This document shows, one piece after another, positions 47,974-56,915 of a stretch of DNA of 64,000 nucleotides. The DNA lies in contig NZ_CP076128.1 of NCBI RefSeq assembly GCF_018736065.1, forward strand, positions 4,217,001 to 4,281,000, given 5' to 3'. The stretch is from Flammeovirga kamogawensis. Lineage in GTDB: Bacteria > Bacteroidota > Bacteroidia > Cytophagales > Flammeovirgaceae. Both the position numbers and the translations under genes were made by a program. The notes beneath the pieces were generated by a model. It searched no databases and was not told the DNA's origin. It saw only the letters and a program-made list of their open reading frames with translations. How positions within the stretch are numbered: the first letter of the stretch is position 1; every line of letters starts with the position of its first letter.

Positions 47974-48489
47974 ATGAAGAAAATGTTATTCGCGCTTTGG
48001 TCGTTGATGATGCTATCTTCAGTGGCAATGGCTCAGCAGAAAGTAGCCTATATCAATGAAGATAGTGTGATTACTTCTATGGCAGAGTTTAAAACTCAGC
48101 AAAAGATTATTGAATCTTACGCAAAACAGTTTAAAACTCAGATCGAGATGAAGCAACGTACATTGCAGGAGAAATACCAGCAATTATCGCAAAGCCAAGC
48201 AACTTTAGCCCCTGCAGAGATTCAATCAAAGGAACAAGAGCTACAAGAGTTACAACAAGAGATACAAGCTTTACAGCAACGTGCTCAAGAAGGTATCAAC
48301 AAAAAACAAGCTGAAGCTATGGAACCTTTAATGAAAAAATTAGAGGGTCAGGTTGCAGTTGTAGCAAAAGAAGGTGGTTACTCAATAGTAATTGCTCGTG
48401 GTGTAATGGCAAGAATTGGAGCATTCTTAATTGATGCAAACGGTGAAGACATTACAGGTAAAGTTATTGCTAAAATGAATGGGCAATAA
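47974..48489 (+). CDS. OmpH/Skp-like periplasmic chaperone, copy 2
   Basis: The 171-residue protein carries a signal peptide (about 20 residues, ending AMAQ). QKVAYINEDSVITSMAEFKTQQKIIESYAKQ starts the helical arm, which is very Gln-rich (QQEIQALQQRAQEG). The C-terminal strand is GGYSIVIARGVMARIGAFLIDANGEDITGKVIAKMNGQ. It is most similar in layout to copy 3 (both end in a D-IT-x-x-V/I-I-K-like strand). The three form an apparent tandem series. Confidence 0.88.
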   Translation: MKKMLFALWSLMMLSSVAMAQQKVAYINEDSVITSMAEFKTQQKIIESYAKQFKTQIEMKQRTLQEKYQQLSQSQATLAPAEIQSKEQELQELQQEIQALQQRAQEGINKKQAEAMEPLMKKLEGQVAVVAKEGGYSIVIARGVMARIGAFLIDANGEDITGKVIAKMNGQ

Positions 48490-48525
48490 TACCTAAGATA
48501 TTTATTGACTTACAAACAAGAAACA

Positions 48526-49032
48526 ATGAAATTAAAAGCTTTATTCGCATCTTTATTTGCGGTTATATTAATGAGTTTTGCTACTGAAAGCTCTGCTCAA
48601 ACGAAAATCTTTGCTTACGCAAACCTTGACAGTGTTGTTAGATCTATTCCTGAATTTGAATCAAAAATGAAGGAATTGGAAAGCTACCAAAATCAGTTGT
48701 ATACTTCTATGCAACAACAACAACAAGAGTTCCAATCTAAATATGCTGATTTCCAACAAAACCAATCAAACTGGTTACCTGAAATCATTCAACAAAAAGC
48801 TCAAGAGTTAGAGTTATTACAAAGAAACTTACAAGAGTTTCAACAAACTGCTCAACAAAACTTTGCTAAACGTCAGGATGCTGCAATTACTCCTCTTCGT
48901 AAAAGAGCTGAAGTAGCTTTAGCAGAAGTAGCAAAAGCACAAGGATACCAATATGTATTACCTGTAGAGATGTTACTTTACAAAGATGGTGCAGATGATA
49001 TTACAGATGCTGTTATTACAAAAGTAAAATAG
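48526..49032 (+). CDS. OmpH/Skp-like periplasmic chaperone, copy 3
   Basis: I chose the ATG at 48526 (168 residues), because a TTG 21 bases earlier adds residues before a clear signal peptide (KLKALFASLFAVILMSFATESSAQ). Helical Gln-rich arm (YQNQLYTSMQQQQQEFQSKY, LELLQRNLQEFQQTAQQNF) and a strand ending ADDITDAVITKVK fit Skp. It follows copy 2 by 36 bases and ends at a terminator. No BamA gene is adjacent, although in many Bacteroidota the Skp genes sit next to it. Confidence 0.88.
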   Translation: MKLKALFASLFAVILMSFATESSAQTKIFAYANLDSVVRSIPEFESKMKELESYQNQLYTSMQQQQQEFQSKYADFQQNQSNWLPEIIQQKAQELELLQRNLQEFQQTAQQNFAKRQDAAITPLRKRAEVALAEVAKAQGYQYVLPVEMLLYKDGADDITDAVITKVK

Positions 49033-49053
49033 TTTCTAGCTTAGAAATAAGCA

Positions 49054-49090
49054 TAAAAAAACCGTTTGATGTACTCAAACGGTTTTTTTT
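49054..49090. terminator. Bidirectional terminator between Skp copy 3 and rsmH
   Basis: AAAACCGTTTGA/TCAAACGGTTTT stem with a 5-base loop and A/T tails. Confidence 0.88.
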
Positions 49091-49107
49091 ATGTCAAATT
49101 TTTAAAT

Positions 49108-50034
49108 CTACTTCTTCTTAGGAAGTGGAGGCTGCTTAACTGCAACTCTTAATTTGGCACTTCTTGCTCTTCTATTAAGTGCAATTTCTTCAGGTGTAGC
49201 AGTAATTGGTTTACTCTTAGTAGGCTTAAGAGGTCGAATTAAATTACCAAAGAAGTCCTTTTCCTGTGTTCCTTCAAAGTTTCCAGATTTGAAAAAGTTT
49301 TTCACTAACCTGTCTTCTAATGAATGATAAGATTCGATAACAAAGTGTCCGCCAACTTCTAATACTTCGGTTCCTTGTTCAATCATTTCTTTTAAAGTTT
49401 CAAGCTCTTCGTTTACTTCAATACGAATAGCTTGAAATACCTGAGCAAAGAATCTATTTTCTTTACCTCTAGGTGCCATAGGTCTTAATGCATTCATTAG
49501 ATCTACTGTAGTTTCTATCTCTGCACTTGCTCTTGCCTGTACAATTAAACTAGCAGCTTTATGAGGGTGTGTTAATTCTCCATACAATCTAAAGATGCTC
49601 TTTAATTTGCTTTCTTCATACTCATTAATAAGTGTTTTAGCAGATAAAGTTCCAGATTGTGCCATTCGCATATCTAAAGGTGCATCACCTCTTGTAGAAA
49701 AACCACGAGATGTTTCATCAATCTGATGGGAAGAAATCCCTAAGTCACCTAAAATACCGGCTACTTCTTTTATACCATGTAGTCTTAAATATCTCTTTAA
49801 ATATCTAAAATTTGCTGCACAGAAAATTAAACGATCATCATTAATTTCATCAGCATTTTTTTTCGCATCAGGATCTTGATCAAATACAACAAGTTTACCT
49901 GTTGTAAGATGTTTAAGTATTTCTCTAGTGTGGCCACCTCCACCGAAAGTAACATCAACATAAACTTTTGTAGGATCAATATTTAGTCCTTCTACACATT
50001 CGTGAAGCATCACGGGAACATGATAATCGCTCAT
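49108..50034 (-). CDS. rsmH: 16S rRNA (cytosine1402-N4)-methyltransferase
   Basis: RsmH (MraW) methylates N4 of C1402 in the 16S decoding centre. The 308-residue protein has HVPVMLHECVEGL, VDVTFGGGGHTREIL (SAM-binding), GILGDLGISSHQIDETSRGFS, and the YHSLEDRLVKNFFK signature. It normally heads the mra/dcw cell-wall cluster, but here it follows a histidine kinase by 4 bases, on the same minus strand. No mraZ, ftsL or pbp gene is visible on either side. Its transcript probably starts upstream of the kinase. Confidence 0.95.
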   Translation of the reverse strand: MSDYHVPVMLHECVEGLNIDPTKVYVDVTFGGGGHTREILKHLTTGKLVVFDQDPDAKKNADEINDDRLIFCAANFRYLKRYLRLHGIKEVAGILGDLGISSHQIDETSRGFSTRGDAPLDMRMAQSGTLSAKTLINEYEESKLKSIFRLYGELTHPHKAASLIVQARASAEIETTVDLMNALRPMAPRGKENRFFAQVFQAIRIEVNEELETLKEMIEQGTEVLEVGGHFVIESYHSLEDRLVKNFFKSGNFEGTQEKDFFGNLIRPLKPTKSKPITATPEEIALNRRARSAKLRVAVKQPPLPKKK

Positions 50035-50038
50035 ATAT

Positions 50039-52348
50039 CTAATAATCGTGTTTTAAATCTTTTTTACCTACAATTGGTAGGTGTATCGTAAATTCGGTAT
50101 AAGATTCAGGATTTTGTTCGGTTTTTGGTTTGCTGGCAACCATAATTTCACCTCCGTGTTTCTGAATAATACCGTATGAAATAGAAAGTCCTAAACCTGT
50201 TCCTTCTCCAACATCTTTTGTAGTGAAGAAAGGTTCAAATATTTTATCTATTACAGCTTGAGGCATTCCTACACCATTATCTTTTATAGATATTGATATA
50301 TGTTCATCACCTTCTTGGTAGCTGGTTTTTATTGTAATTATACCTGTATTATTATCAACTGCTTGAATTGCATTATTAATAATATTCATGAAAACCTGGT
50401 TAATTCTACCTGGTAAACATTCTATATCTGGTAATTTATCTTGCAACTCACTATTAATAACAGCATTTTTCTTCTTTGCCTTATTATTAAGAATTGTAAG
50501 TGTAGAGTTTATTCCTTCATTAATATTAGCATATTTAAAAGTATCCTCATCTAAACGAGAAAATGTGCGTAAACCTAGTACAATTTCTTTCGTTCTTAAA
50601 GCCCCTTCTTCAATACCGTTAATTAATTGTTTAATTTCTTCTGTAATGATTTCAACTTCAATTTCATTTGCTAAATCATTAATTTCATTCACTCTTTTAT
50701 CAAAAGCTTCTTTACTCTCAAATTCTTTCGTAAGATCATTACAACTGTTTAAGAGCGTTAATAAATCTTCGATATCATCTTTAAGAGGTTGAACATTTGA
50801 AGATACAAAGTTAATTGGATTATTAATCTCGTGAGCAATTCCTGCAGTTAATTGACCAAGGGAAGCCATTTTTTCAGAATTAATTAATCGTACTTGTGCA
50901 GCTTTAACCTCTTGCATTGCTTCCTCTAGTTTTTGGTTAGTGTACAGCAAGCTTTCAGATTGTTGTCTAAGTTCTTCTTCAGATGTTTGAATTTCGTGAT
51001 AAGCCTCAATGATTTTTTTCTTATCTGTTTCTCTATCATCAAGCATTTTGTTTGCTAAACCCGCTAAATGGTCAAATTCGGCATAAGCTAATCGATCTTT
51101 ATTAATCTTCACATGTTCTTTAGAGGCATCATCAAAGAAAGTGGCAAACTCTTGAATATTGTTTGTAATACCTGTTGCAACTTTTCTTAGCCTCCACCAA
51201 AGAATAGCAATAAGAAGGGTAGATAAAGATAGAATACGGAATAACTCTGTGGTAAGCTCGTTGATGAGTAAAGATCTTTTGGTGGCAATTTGATCGTCTA
51301 AAGCATCTAAATAAACTCCAGCACCAATTGTCCAATCCCATTCTTTAAAATATAATATGTAAGAAAACTTTTTAGTAACCTCGTTAGTAGTAGGTTTCTT
51401 ATAATTATAATAATAGAAGCCACCCGTTTGATTTTTATTCATCAAATGCGATGGGATATCTTGGAAGTAAGTTGTATCTCCTTTTTCAGTAGTTAGTGGT
51501 AACGATCTAAGTTGTTTATCACTAATTTTTTTTTCTTCTTGAAAGAACTTCCATCCCATGAGAAGAGGATTACCTCTTTTGTTTACAAACAAATAGCCAT
51601 CTTCACCAAAATGAATAGCCGACATTCTTTCTAATGCTTTTAGTTGCATGTCATAGGTAACATTATCCATGTATTCCCCTGTTCCTATAATTAAGCCAAG
51701 CTCTTTAAAGTATCTTAAGTAAGAAGTTTTTGGGTATTGAGTAGCATCAGTTTGTCCAGGTTTACGCCAGTAGTATTCAAAATAACCAGAACCCTTTGTT
51801 TTTGCTATTTCAAATTCTTTTCTAATGAAAAAGTTTCCCCTAGCATCTTGATAATCTAAAATATTTTTACCTTCTGCTTTCGGGTCTGTAACGTTCATTA
51901 CAGAATATCCATCAATATGATCAATAAAGTAATAACCTCTATTGGAGTTAAACCGAATAGGGTATAAAGAGTCTTTTATTAGATTTATAATCTGTTTTTT
52001 ACTGTATCTACTTTTGTTTCTCTCATAAATATTAGAAGCAATATGATAGGCTTCATCAACTCTATTTTTTAATGTCTTTTTTAAAGTGTTCTCAGTGTTA
52101 TTTTCTAAGTATTTGATATACTTAAAGGCATTTTCTACTTCATTTATTGTAACACTCTTTTGCTTTTCAGTAAACTCATGCTCTAATTTTTCGACATCAG
52201 TTTTATAATCGCTCAATTCTTTAATAGACCAGATGCCTACTAAAAAAGTAATAGCGATTACAGAAAGAGTCATAACAGGGATAAAGGTAGCCTCTGAGAT
52301 GTGCTCTTTTTTTTCACGTTTAATATTATCTTGCTCGAAGAGCTTCAT
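50039..52348 (-). CDS. Sensor histidine kinase with two Cache domains
   Basis: The 769-residue kinase has an N-terminal membrane span (about 23-41), then a periplasmic part with two similar Cache (sCache_2-like) domains at about 95-230 and 245-350 (YFIDHIDGYSVMNVTDPKAEGKN, YLFVNKRGNPLLMGWKFFQ; both end in G-T/A-G-E/V-Y). A second span lies at about 372-385, followed by a linker and coiled coil. His506 in LTAGIAHEINNPINFV is the phosphoacceptor; VFMNIINNAIQAVD and DNGVGMPQAVIDKIFEPFFTTK...GTGLGLSI form the ATPase. A response regulator is not adjacent. The stimulus is probably a small organic molecule, by family inference. Confidence 0.92.
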   Translation of the reverse strand: MKLFEQDNIKREKKEHISEATFIPVMTLSVIAITFLVGIWSIKELSDYKTDVEKLEHEFTEKQKSVTINEVENAFKYIKYLENNTENTLKKTLKNRVDEAYHIASNIYERNKSRYSKKQIINLIKDSLYPIRFNSNRGYYFIDHIDGYSVMNVTDPKAEGKNILDYQDARGNFFIRKEFEIAKTKGSGYFEYYWRKPGQTDATQYPKTSYLRYFKELGLIIGTGEYMDNVTYDMQLKALERMSAIHFGEDGYLFVNKRGNPLLMGWKFFQEEKKISDKQLRSLPLTTEKGDTTYFQDIPSHLMNKNQTGGFYYYNYKKPTTNEVTKKFSYILYFKEWDWTIGAGVYLDALDDQIATKRSLLINELTTELFRILSLSTLLIAILWWRLRKVATGITNNIQEFATFFDDASKEHVKINKDRLAYAEFDHLAGLANKMLDDRETDKKKIIEAYHEIQTSEEELRQQSESLLYTNQKLEEAMQEVKAAQVRLINSEKMASLGQLTAGIAHEINNPINFVSSNVQPLKDDIEDLLTLLNSCNDLTKEFESKEAFDKRVNEINDLANEIEVEIITEEIKQLINGIEEGALRTKEIVLGLRTFSRLDEDTFKYANINEGINSTLTILNNKAKKKNAVINSELQDKLPDIECLPGRINQVFMNIINNAIQAVDNNTGIITIKTSYQEGDEHISISIKDNGVGMPQAVIDKIFEPFFTTKDVGEGTGLGLSISYGIIQKHGGEIMVASKPKTEQNPESYTEFTIHLPIVGKKDLKHDY

Positions 52349-52527
52349 ACTTTATGGAATAATAGACTATTTAGACAAATAGTCATTTCGAATCATGAGT
52401 TAATACTTTAATTTACAAAAATATCTATTTTTTATTAGATCTTCCCTCTCAAATCTGACTTATTGAGGAGTTTTACATCTTTTTTTCTTAAGGTTACCAA
52501 ATGATTTACATCTCTTTAAAGTTTTGG

Positions 52528-52558
52528 TTGCTAACCACAAAGGAAAGCAATACTTTTG
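52528..52558 (+). promoter_or_regulatory. Promoter for rimO
   Basis: TTG (52528-52530), 20 bases, TACTTTTG (52551-52558) fits the consensus. The start near 52565 gives a 33-base leader before the TTG start codon at 52598. Confidence 0.5.
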
Positions 52559-52597
52559 CAGTTCGAAGTTAAGTAAAATCACGAAACGAGTAATCTC

Positions 52598-53914
52598 TTG
52601 AAAACCAAGACACTTAAAGAAAATAAAGTCAATATAATTACACTCGGTTGTTCTAAGAACATTGTAGACTCTGAGGTAATAATGACACAGTTAAAAGGTA
52701 ATGGCATTGATGTAGTTCATGAAGCTGAAGATGATAAGTTTAATATTGCTTTAATCAACACTTGTGGATTTATTGGGCATGCAAAGACAGAATCTATTGA
52801 AACGATTCTACGTTATGCAGATGCTAAAAAAGAAGGATTAATTGATAAGGTATATGTTTCTGGTTGTTTATCAGAAAGATATAAAGAAGACTTAGTAAAC
52901 GAAATTCCTGAAGTTGATGCATTTTTTGGTACAAGAGAAGTTCCAAATTTGTTGAGAGCTTTAAATGCAGACTATAAAAAAGAATTATTGGGTGAGCGTC
53001 TTCTTACTACAGACAAACACTTTGGTTATTTAAAGATTGCAGAAGGTTGTGACCGACCTTGTTCTTTCTGTGCAATTCCTTTAATGAGAGGAAAACACGT
53101 TTCAACACCAATAGAAGAATTGGTGAAACAAGCAGAAGATATGGTTGCGAAAGGGGTAAAAGAAATACTTCTTATTGCACAAGATTTAACATATTATGGT
53201 CTTGATATTTATAAAAAGAGACGTTTAGCAGATTTACTAAGAGCATTATCAGATGTTGAAGGTTTAGAATGGATACGTTTGCATTATGCTTACCCAACGG
53301 GCTTCCCAATGGATGTAATTGATGTAATGAAAGAGCGTGATAATATCGCTAATTACCTTGATATTCCTTTACAGCATGGCTCAACAGAGATGTTGAAACG
53401 TATGCGTAGAGGTACATCTAGAGAAAAACAAGAGCAATTGATTAACGATATCCGTGCAAAAATTCCTAATATCGCTATTCGTACAACTTTAATTACTGGT
53501 CACCCTGGTGAAACAGAAGAAGAGTTTGAAGAAATGTTGGATTTTGTTGAGCGTATGCGTTTTGAGCGCGTAGGTGTATTTACCTATTCTCATGAAGAAG
53601 ATACTCATGCAGGAGACGACATGGAAGATACAATTCCAGAAGATGTAAAACAGGAAAGAGCAGATGAGATTATGCAAATTCAGGAAGAAATTTCTGCTGA
53701 GCTTAATCAAGAAAAAGTTGGGAAAGTATTCCGTGTTTTATTTGATAAAATTGAAGGTGGTTATTTTGTAGGAAGAACAGAATACGATTCTCCTGAGGTA
53801 GATAATGAAGTATTAGTACCTGTAGAAGAAAAGAATCATGTACGTTTAGGTGATTTTGCAGATGTAAAGATTACTAGTGCAGAACCATTTGATTTATATG
53901 GCGAGATTGTTTAA
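52598..53914 (+). CDS. rimO: Ribosomal protein S12 methylthiotransferase
   Basis: RimO adds a methylthio group to Asp88 of S12 using radical SAM chemistry and two [4Fe-4S] clusters. It starts at TTG because the first conserved block (ITLGCSKNIVDSE) precedes the first ATG. The N-terminal cluster uses Cys18, Cys56 and Cys90. The radical-SAM cluster uses Cys151, Cys155 and Cys158 in AEGCDRPCSFCAIPLMRGKH. The last 65 residues form a TRAM domain (FDKIEGGYFVGRTEYDSPEVDNEVLV). The 438-residue length is normal. It is a single-gene unit ending at a terminator. Confidence 0.95.
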   Translation: MKTKTLKENKVNIITLGCSKNIVDSEVIMTQLKGNGIDVVHEAEDDKFNIALINTCGFIGHAKTESIETILRYADAKKEGLIDKVYVSGCLSERYKEDLVNEIPEVDAFFGTREVPNLLRALNADYKKELLGERLLTTDKHFGYLKIAEGCDRPCSFCAIPLMRGKHVSTPIEELVKQAEDMVAKGVKEILLIAQDLTYYGLDIYKKRRLADLLRALSDVEGLEWIRLHYAYPTGFPMDVIDVMKERDNIANYLDIPLQHGSTEMLKRMRRGTSREKQEQLINDIRAKIPNIAIRTTLITGHPGETEEEFEEMLDFVERMRFERVGVFTYSHEEDTHAGDDMEDTIPEDVKQERADEIMQIQEEISAELNQEKVGKVFRVLFDKIEGGYFVGRTEYDSPEVDNEVLVPVEEKNHVRLGDFADVKITSAEPFDLYGEIV

Positions 53915-53962
53915 AAAACTTGATTGTTTGCTAAGAATCAGTTAGAATAGATGATTCATTCA

Positions 53963-54009
53963 TGAAAGACGTAAAAAATGCTCTTTGAGCGGGTTTTTTA
54001 CGTCTTTCA
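53963..54009 (+). terminator. Terminator between rimO and the BatC-like gene
   Basis: GCTC-TTT-GAGC followed by GGGTTTTTT, embedded in a larger TGAAAGACGTAAAAAA/TTTTTTACGTCTTTCA dyad. Confidence 0.8.
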
Positions 54010-54054
54010 GTATTAAAGGATGTTTCTATAAGATTTTTTAACACATACACTTTT

Positions 54055-54963
54055 ATGTATACGATTTTATCACTACTTATCGTATTAAATATATATTCCG
54101 ATAATAATGGAATAGGTAAGATTGCTAAAGCTAATGCACGTAAGTCTACTGCAGAGTCTGCTTTTAAAGCCGAGGATTATAAAACAGCGATCGAAGAATA
54201 TACTTATCTATTAGATTCAATGAATATTCAAGATGATGCAGCAATGCTTGATCTTGGACATGCCTACTTTTTATCAGAAGATGCTGAAAATGCAACAAAA
54301 CGTTATGCAAGTATTCAAAATTCAGCAAATAAGAAAATTGCATCAATTGCTAACCAACAACTTGGGGTAATTAAAGCTCAAGCGAAAGAAATAAAACCTG
54401 CTCTTGCTTTCTTAAAAGCAGCAATGAAGCATGATCCTCAAAACTTAGCTGCTCGTTATGATTATGAAATGCTTTTAAAACAGAAAAACGAGCAAGATCA
54501 ACAGGATCAGGAAAATAAAGATGACAATAAGGATCAGAACGAAGATCAAAAAGATCAAGATAAAGACAAGCAGGATCAAGAAAATAAAGATCAAAATAAA
54601 GAGGATCAAGAGAATAAAGATCAAGAAGAAAATCAGGAGCAACAAGATCAACAGGATCAGCAAGACCAACAAGATCAAGAAAATAAAGATCAGAAAGGTG
54701 AAGATCAAAAAGATCAAGAGCAACAAGATCAGGAACAGAAAGATCAACAACAAGGTGAGCAAGGTGAGGAAACTGAAGAAGAAAGGGAACAGCGTGAGCA
54801 AGAACAGCAGCAACAACAGTTTGATGAACGTATGGAAGAAATAAAAATGCCTGCAAGCCAAGCTCAAATGATTTTAGATGCTCTTAAAAATAATGAAGTG
54901 CAGTACTTCCAACAGAAGAAAAAGAAATCGAATAAGAACGATAGAAATAAGCCAGATTGGTAG
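54055..54963 (+). CDS. batC: BatC-like TPR protein with Asp/Gln/Lys-rich low-complexity region
   Basis: The 302-residue protein has an N-terminal hydrophobic segment (residues 2-14), a TPR region at about 35-145 (KAEDYKTAIEEYTYLLDSMN, MLDLGHAYFLSEDAENATKRYA), then about 105 residues of Asp, Gln, Lys, Asn and Glu (tandem D-Q-x repeats such as QDQQDQQDQQDQENKDQ), and a C-terminal segment MPASQAQMILDALKNNEVQYFQQKKKK. That last segment is shared with BatC proteins of Bacteroides, which stand with BatA/B/D/E in the aerotolerance cluster. No other Bat gene is visible here, so the symbol is tentative. Confidence 0.7.
   Translation: MYTILSLLIVLNIYSDNNGIGKIAKANARKSTAESAFKAEDYKTAIEEYTYLLDSMNIQDDAAMLDLGHAYFLSEDAENATKRYASIQNSANKKIASIANQQLGVIKAQAKEIKPALAFLKAAMKHDPQNLAARYDYEMLLKQKNEQDQQDQENKDDNKDQNEDQKDQDKDKQDQENKDQNKEDQENKDQEENQEQQDQQDQQDQQDQENKDQKGEDQKDQEQQDQEQKDQQQGEQGEETEEEREQREQEQQQQQFDERMEEIKMPASQAQMILDALKNNEVQYFQQKKKKSNKNDRNKPDW
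54490..54800 (+). repeat. Low-complexity coding repeat (D-Q/K-D-Q)
   Basis: Short GATCAA/GATCAG-based units repeat in frame through 300 bases, giving strong purine bias on the plus strand. Several open frames on both strands across it are artefacts. Confidence 0.7.
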
Positions 54964-54983
54964 TATATACATCTAGTTTAGTT

Positions 54984-55021
54984 AAAAAGTCCTGTTCAGT
55001 ATGCTGAGCAGGACTTTTTTT
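54984..55021. terminator. Bidirectional terminator between batC and the Rieske operon
   Basis: AGTCCTGTTCAG/CTGAGCAGGACT, one wobble pair, loop TATG, with A/T runs. Confidence 0.85.
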
Positions 55022-55039
55022 ATGTAATCTGAATTAATT

Positions 55040-55855
55040 TTAATGTTTACAGACAACAGTTTCTAGAGGTGGTGTGGTTGTTATAGGGTGATAAGAATAA
55101 CCTTGTTCATTAATAATTAATTTTTTTGACCTTTCATCTAATTCCAAGAAATTCCAATCTTTACCTTTTTTTATTTTAGCATGAATCTGTACAGTCTTAC
55201 CAATTAAATTAAATAAATCGCTATTATCTTTTGTGCCGTCTTTTCTTGAAATGATGTAATAAGTTTCTTGCCCTTCATTATTTCTATGAACAAGAACGGC
55301 CGGTATTCCACCAGAAATGCATCGTATAGCACAGGATCTATGGATTTTACCAAAACCAGGTTTCATGATACCAAAGTAGCATTTAGGATCTACAATTTCT
55401 CCTATTATAGTATTATGAATTCCTTCGAGATAGTTGTTAAAAGCATGAAATTCGAGTTTATTTTTTAATATATTTATTTCATCAATCTCTAATACAGAAT
55501 GCCCGTTATAATAAATCAAATGTCCTTTTATTTTTACTGCTTGTCCTTCTTTTTTTGGTAAATGTGTTAATCGTCTTTCAGCACCAAACTTACCTTTATC
55601 AACTAAAAGAATATCTTTAAAATAACCTTTTTCTACTTCAATTTTCAACATTGGAACAGGCTTTTGGAACAGCATTCCTTCTAAAGTTGTTTCTTGAGAA
55701 AGTTCGAAGTTACCATTTTGAAATTGTTCTTGTTCTGTACTGAAAATAATACTTGTAACTAAGAGTGTAATCAAAAAGATAGGCAGCCCAAAGCTTAGTG
55801 CTATTTTATAGCTTTTGGGTAATTTATTGATGTACCCGATGTAGAAATCTTTCAT
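55040..55855 (-). CDS. Membrane-anchored protein with CxnHRxCAxxC motif, unknown
   Basis: The 271-residue protein has one N-terminal membrane span (residues 17-40) and a large soluble part, mostly strand-like. A striking segment at 152-184 carries Cys159, His172, Cys175 and Cys179 (DPKCYFGIMKPGFGK, then HRSCAIRCISGGIP). It could bind iron, heme or an iron-sulfur cluster, but I do not recognise a named family. The protein ends PLETVVCKH with a further Cys and His. It is the last gene of the Rieske/ferric-reductase operon; the previous gene ends 2 bases upstream. Redox role is inferred from context. Confidence 0.75.
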   Translation of the reverse strand: MKDFYIGYINKLPKSYKIALSFGLPIFLITLLVTSIIFSTEQEQFQNGNFELSQETTLEGMLFQKPVPMLKIEVEKGYFKDILLVDKGKFGAERRLTHLPKKEGQAVKIKGHLIYYNGHSVLEIDEINILKNKLEFHAFNNYLEGIHNTIIGEIVDPKCYFGIMKPGFGKIHRSCAIRCISGGIPAVLVHRNNEGQETYYIISRKDGTKDNSDLFNLIGKTVQIHAKIKKGKDWNFLELDERSKKLIINEQGYSYHPITTTPPLETVVCKH

Positions 55856-55857
55856 AA

Positions 55858-56907
55858 TTAAATGGAAATTATTGCAGGAGAAGTAGGTGTACCTTTAGGA
55901 AGTGGTGAAGGGTAAACGTAGATATTATTTTTTTCTAGTCGGACTTTAAATGTGTGAATTTTTTCGGTGAATGGAGGTGGAGATTGACCATCTTCTGGTT
56001 TGTATTGATATCCATGCCAAGGGCAGGTAATACAACCATCTATAACTTTACCTTCGCCTAAAGGTCCATTTTGATGTTCGCAGACATTAGATACTGCAGC
56101 AATTTTATTATCGTATTTAAAAACAGCTATGCGTTCACTGCCAAGTTGAATAACTTTAGCACAATTATCTTGAATGTCTTCAACCGTACAAGCCCATAAA
56201 TATCCATCATTCTGAACTTTCCCTAAGTTAGCATTCGATGCTTTGTCCTTTTGTACTTCTAGAAAGCCAGTATAAAGGTGTAAACCAATTAACCATAAAC
56301 TTCCAGCACTTACAATAAATAATAGATAGGTAGAGTGATGTTGTTGGTAAGCCCCTAATAAAACATGAAATACAATAAGTAAATAGGCTAGGTAAACGAA
56401 CATATGAATTATTTTCCATATCCGAGGTCCAAGATTGGTATTCCAAAAGTCATGACTTGTAGATGCCATTGTAAAAAGAATAATCAGTGCAAAAAAGCCT
56501 AATGTTTGAAATGGGAAATCCCCAACAGTTGCATAATTTTGATTGGCTTTAAATAGAGAGTCAATAATGGAACTATCACCTAAAGCATGAAATTGTATTA
56601 ATGAAAATACTCCATGAACAGTTGCGATTAAAAACATGACTACTCCTAAATGCCTTCTATTGTATAGTAAAGGCATAAAACCTCTATTAAGTCTTGTAAG
56701 TGGACCTATACTTAGAATTAGTTGTAACAGGATAATTGCTAAAGATCCAAATGCTCTAATTATTAATGTTTCTATTGTTATGTTACTATCAAATAATAAG
56801 GTTAAAGTAGCAAAAGAAACTAAGTAAATTATAACTCCAAGAACTATAAATTGATCATATTTTTTCTTCTGAGGATTCCAAAGTACTGCTTGATAATCAT
56901 GTGACAT
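55858..56907 (-). CDS. Ferric-reductase-like membrane domain fused to Rieske [2Fe-2S] domain
   Basis: The 349-residue protein has about six membrane spans (residues 18-210), with histidines spaced as heme ligands (His86/His98, and His168/His181) as in the FRD/YedZ-type heme-b proteins. The C-terminal 120 residues form a soluble Rieske domain: Cys276 and His278 in VCEHQNGPLGEG, Cys295 and His298 in CITCPWHGYQYKPEDG. The Rieske core ends in TFKVRLEKNNIYVYP. This fusion suggests electron transfer between the membrane heme b and a soluble partner. There is no flavin domain. It sits 8 bases after the 120-residue gene, inside a four-gene minus-strand operon. Confidence 0.88.
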   Translation of the reverse strand: MSHDYQAVLWNPQKKKYDQFIVLGVIIYLVSFATLTLLFDSNITIETLIIRAFGSLAIILLQLILSIGPLTRLNRGFMPLLYNRRHLGVVMFLIATVHGVFSLIQFHALGDSSIIDSLFKANQNYATVGDFPFQTLGFFALIILFTMASTSHDFWNTNLGPRIWKIIHMFVYLAYLLIVFHVLLGAYQQHHSTYLLFIVSAGSLWLIGLHLYTGFLEVQKDKASNANLGKVQNDGYLWACTVEDIQDNCAKVIQLGSERIAVFKYDNKIAAVSNVCEHQNGPLGEGKVIDGCITCPWHGYQYKPEDGQSPPPFTEKIHTFKVRLEKNNIYVYPSPLPKGTPTSPAIISI

Positions 56908-56915
56908 TTTGATGC

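Noticed and set aside
47974-49032. Recent tandem duplication for Skp copies 2 and 3
   Set aside because: Their layout is similar but the nucleotide sequence is not near-identical, so an old duplication is more likely than a recent one.
54521-54844. A second plus-strand frame rich in Lys and Ile over the same tract
   Set aside because: It is a frame-shifted reading of the same low-complexity repeats, with no start context.
54371-54867. Two long minus-strand frames over the BatC-like gene
   Set aside because: They are the mirror of the GATCAA-type repeat tract; the translations are repeated Leu/Asp/Phe without any domain, and the plus-strand TPR reading is clearly coding.
55858-56907. Assigning the FRD-Rieske protein to iron uptake as a ferric reductase
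   Set aside because: There is no FAD/NAD(P)H-binding domain, so only the heme-b membrane part and the Rieske cluster are supported.
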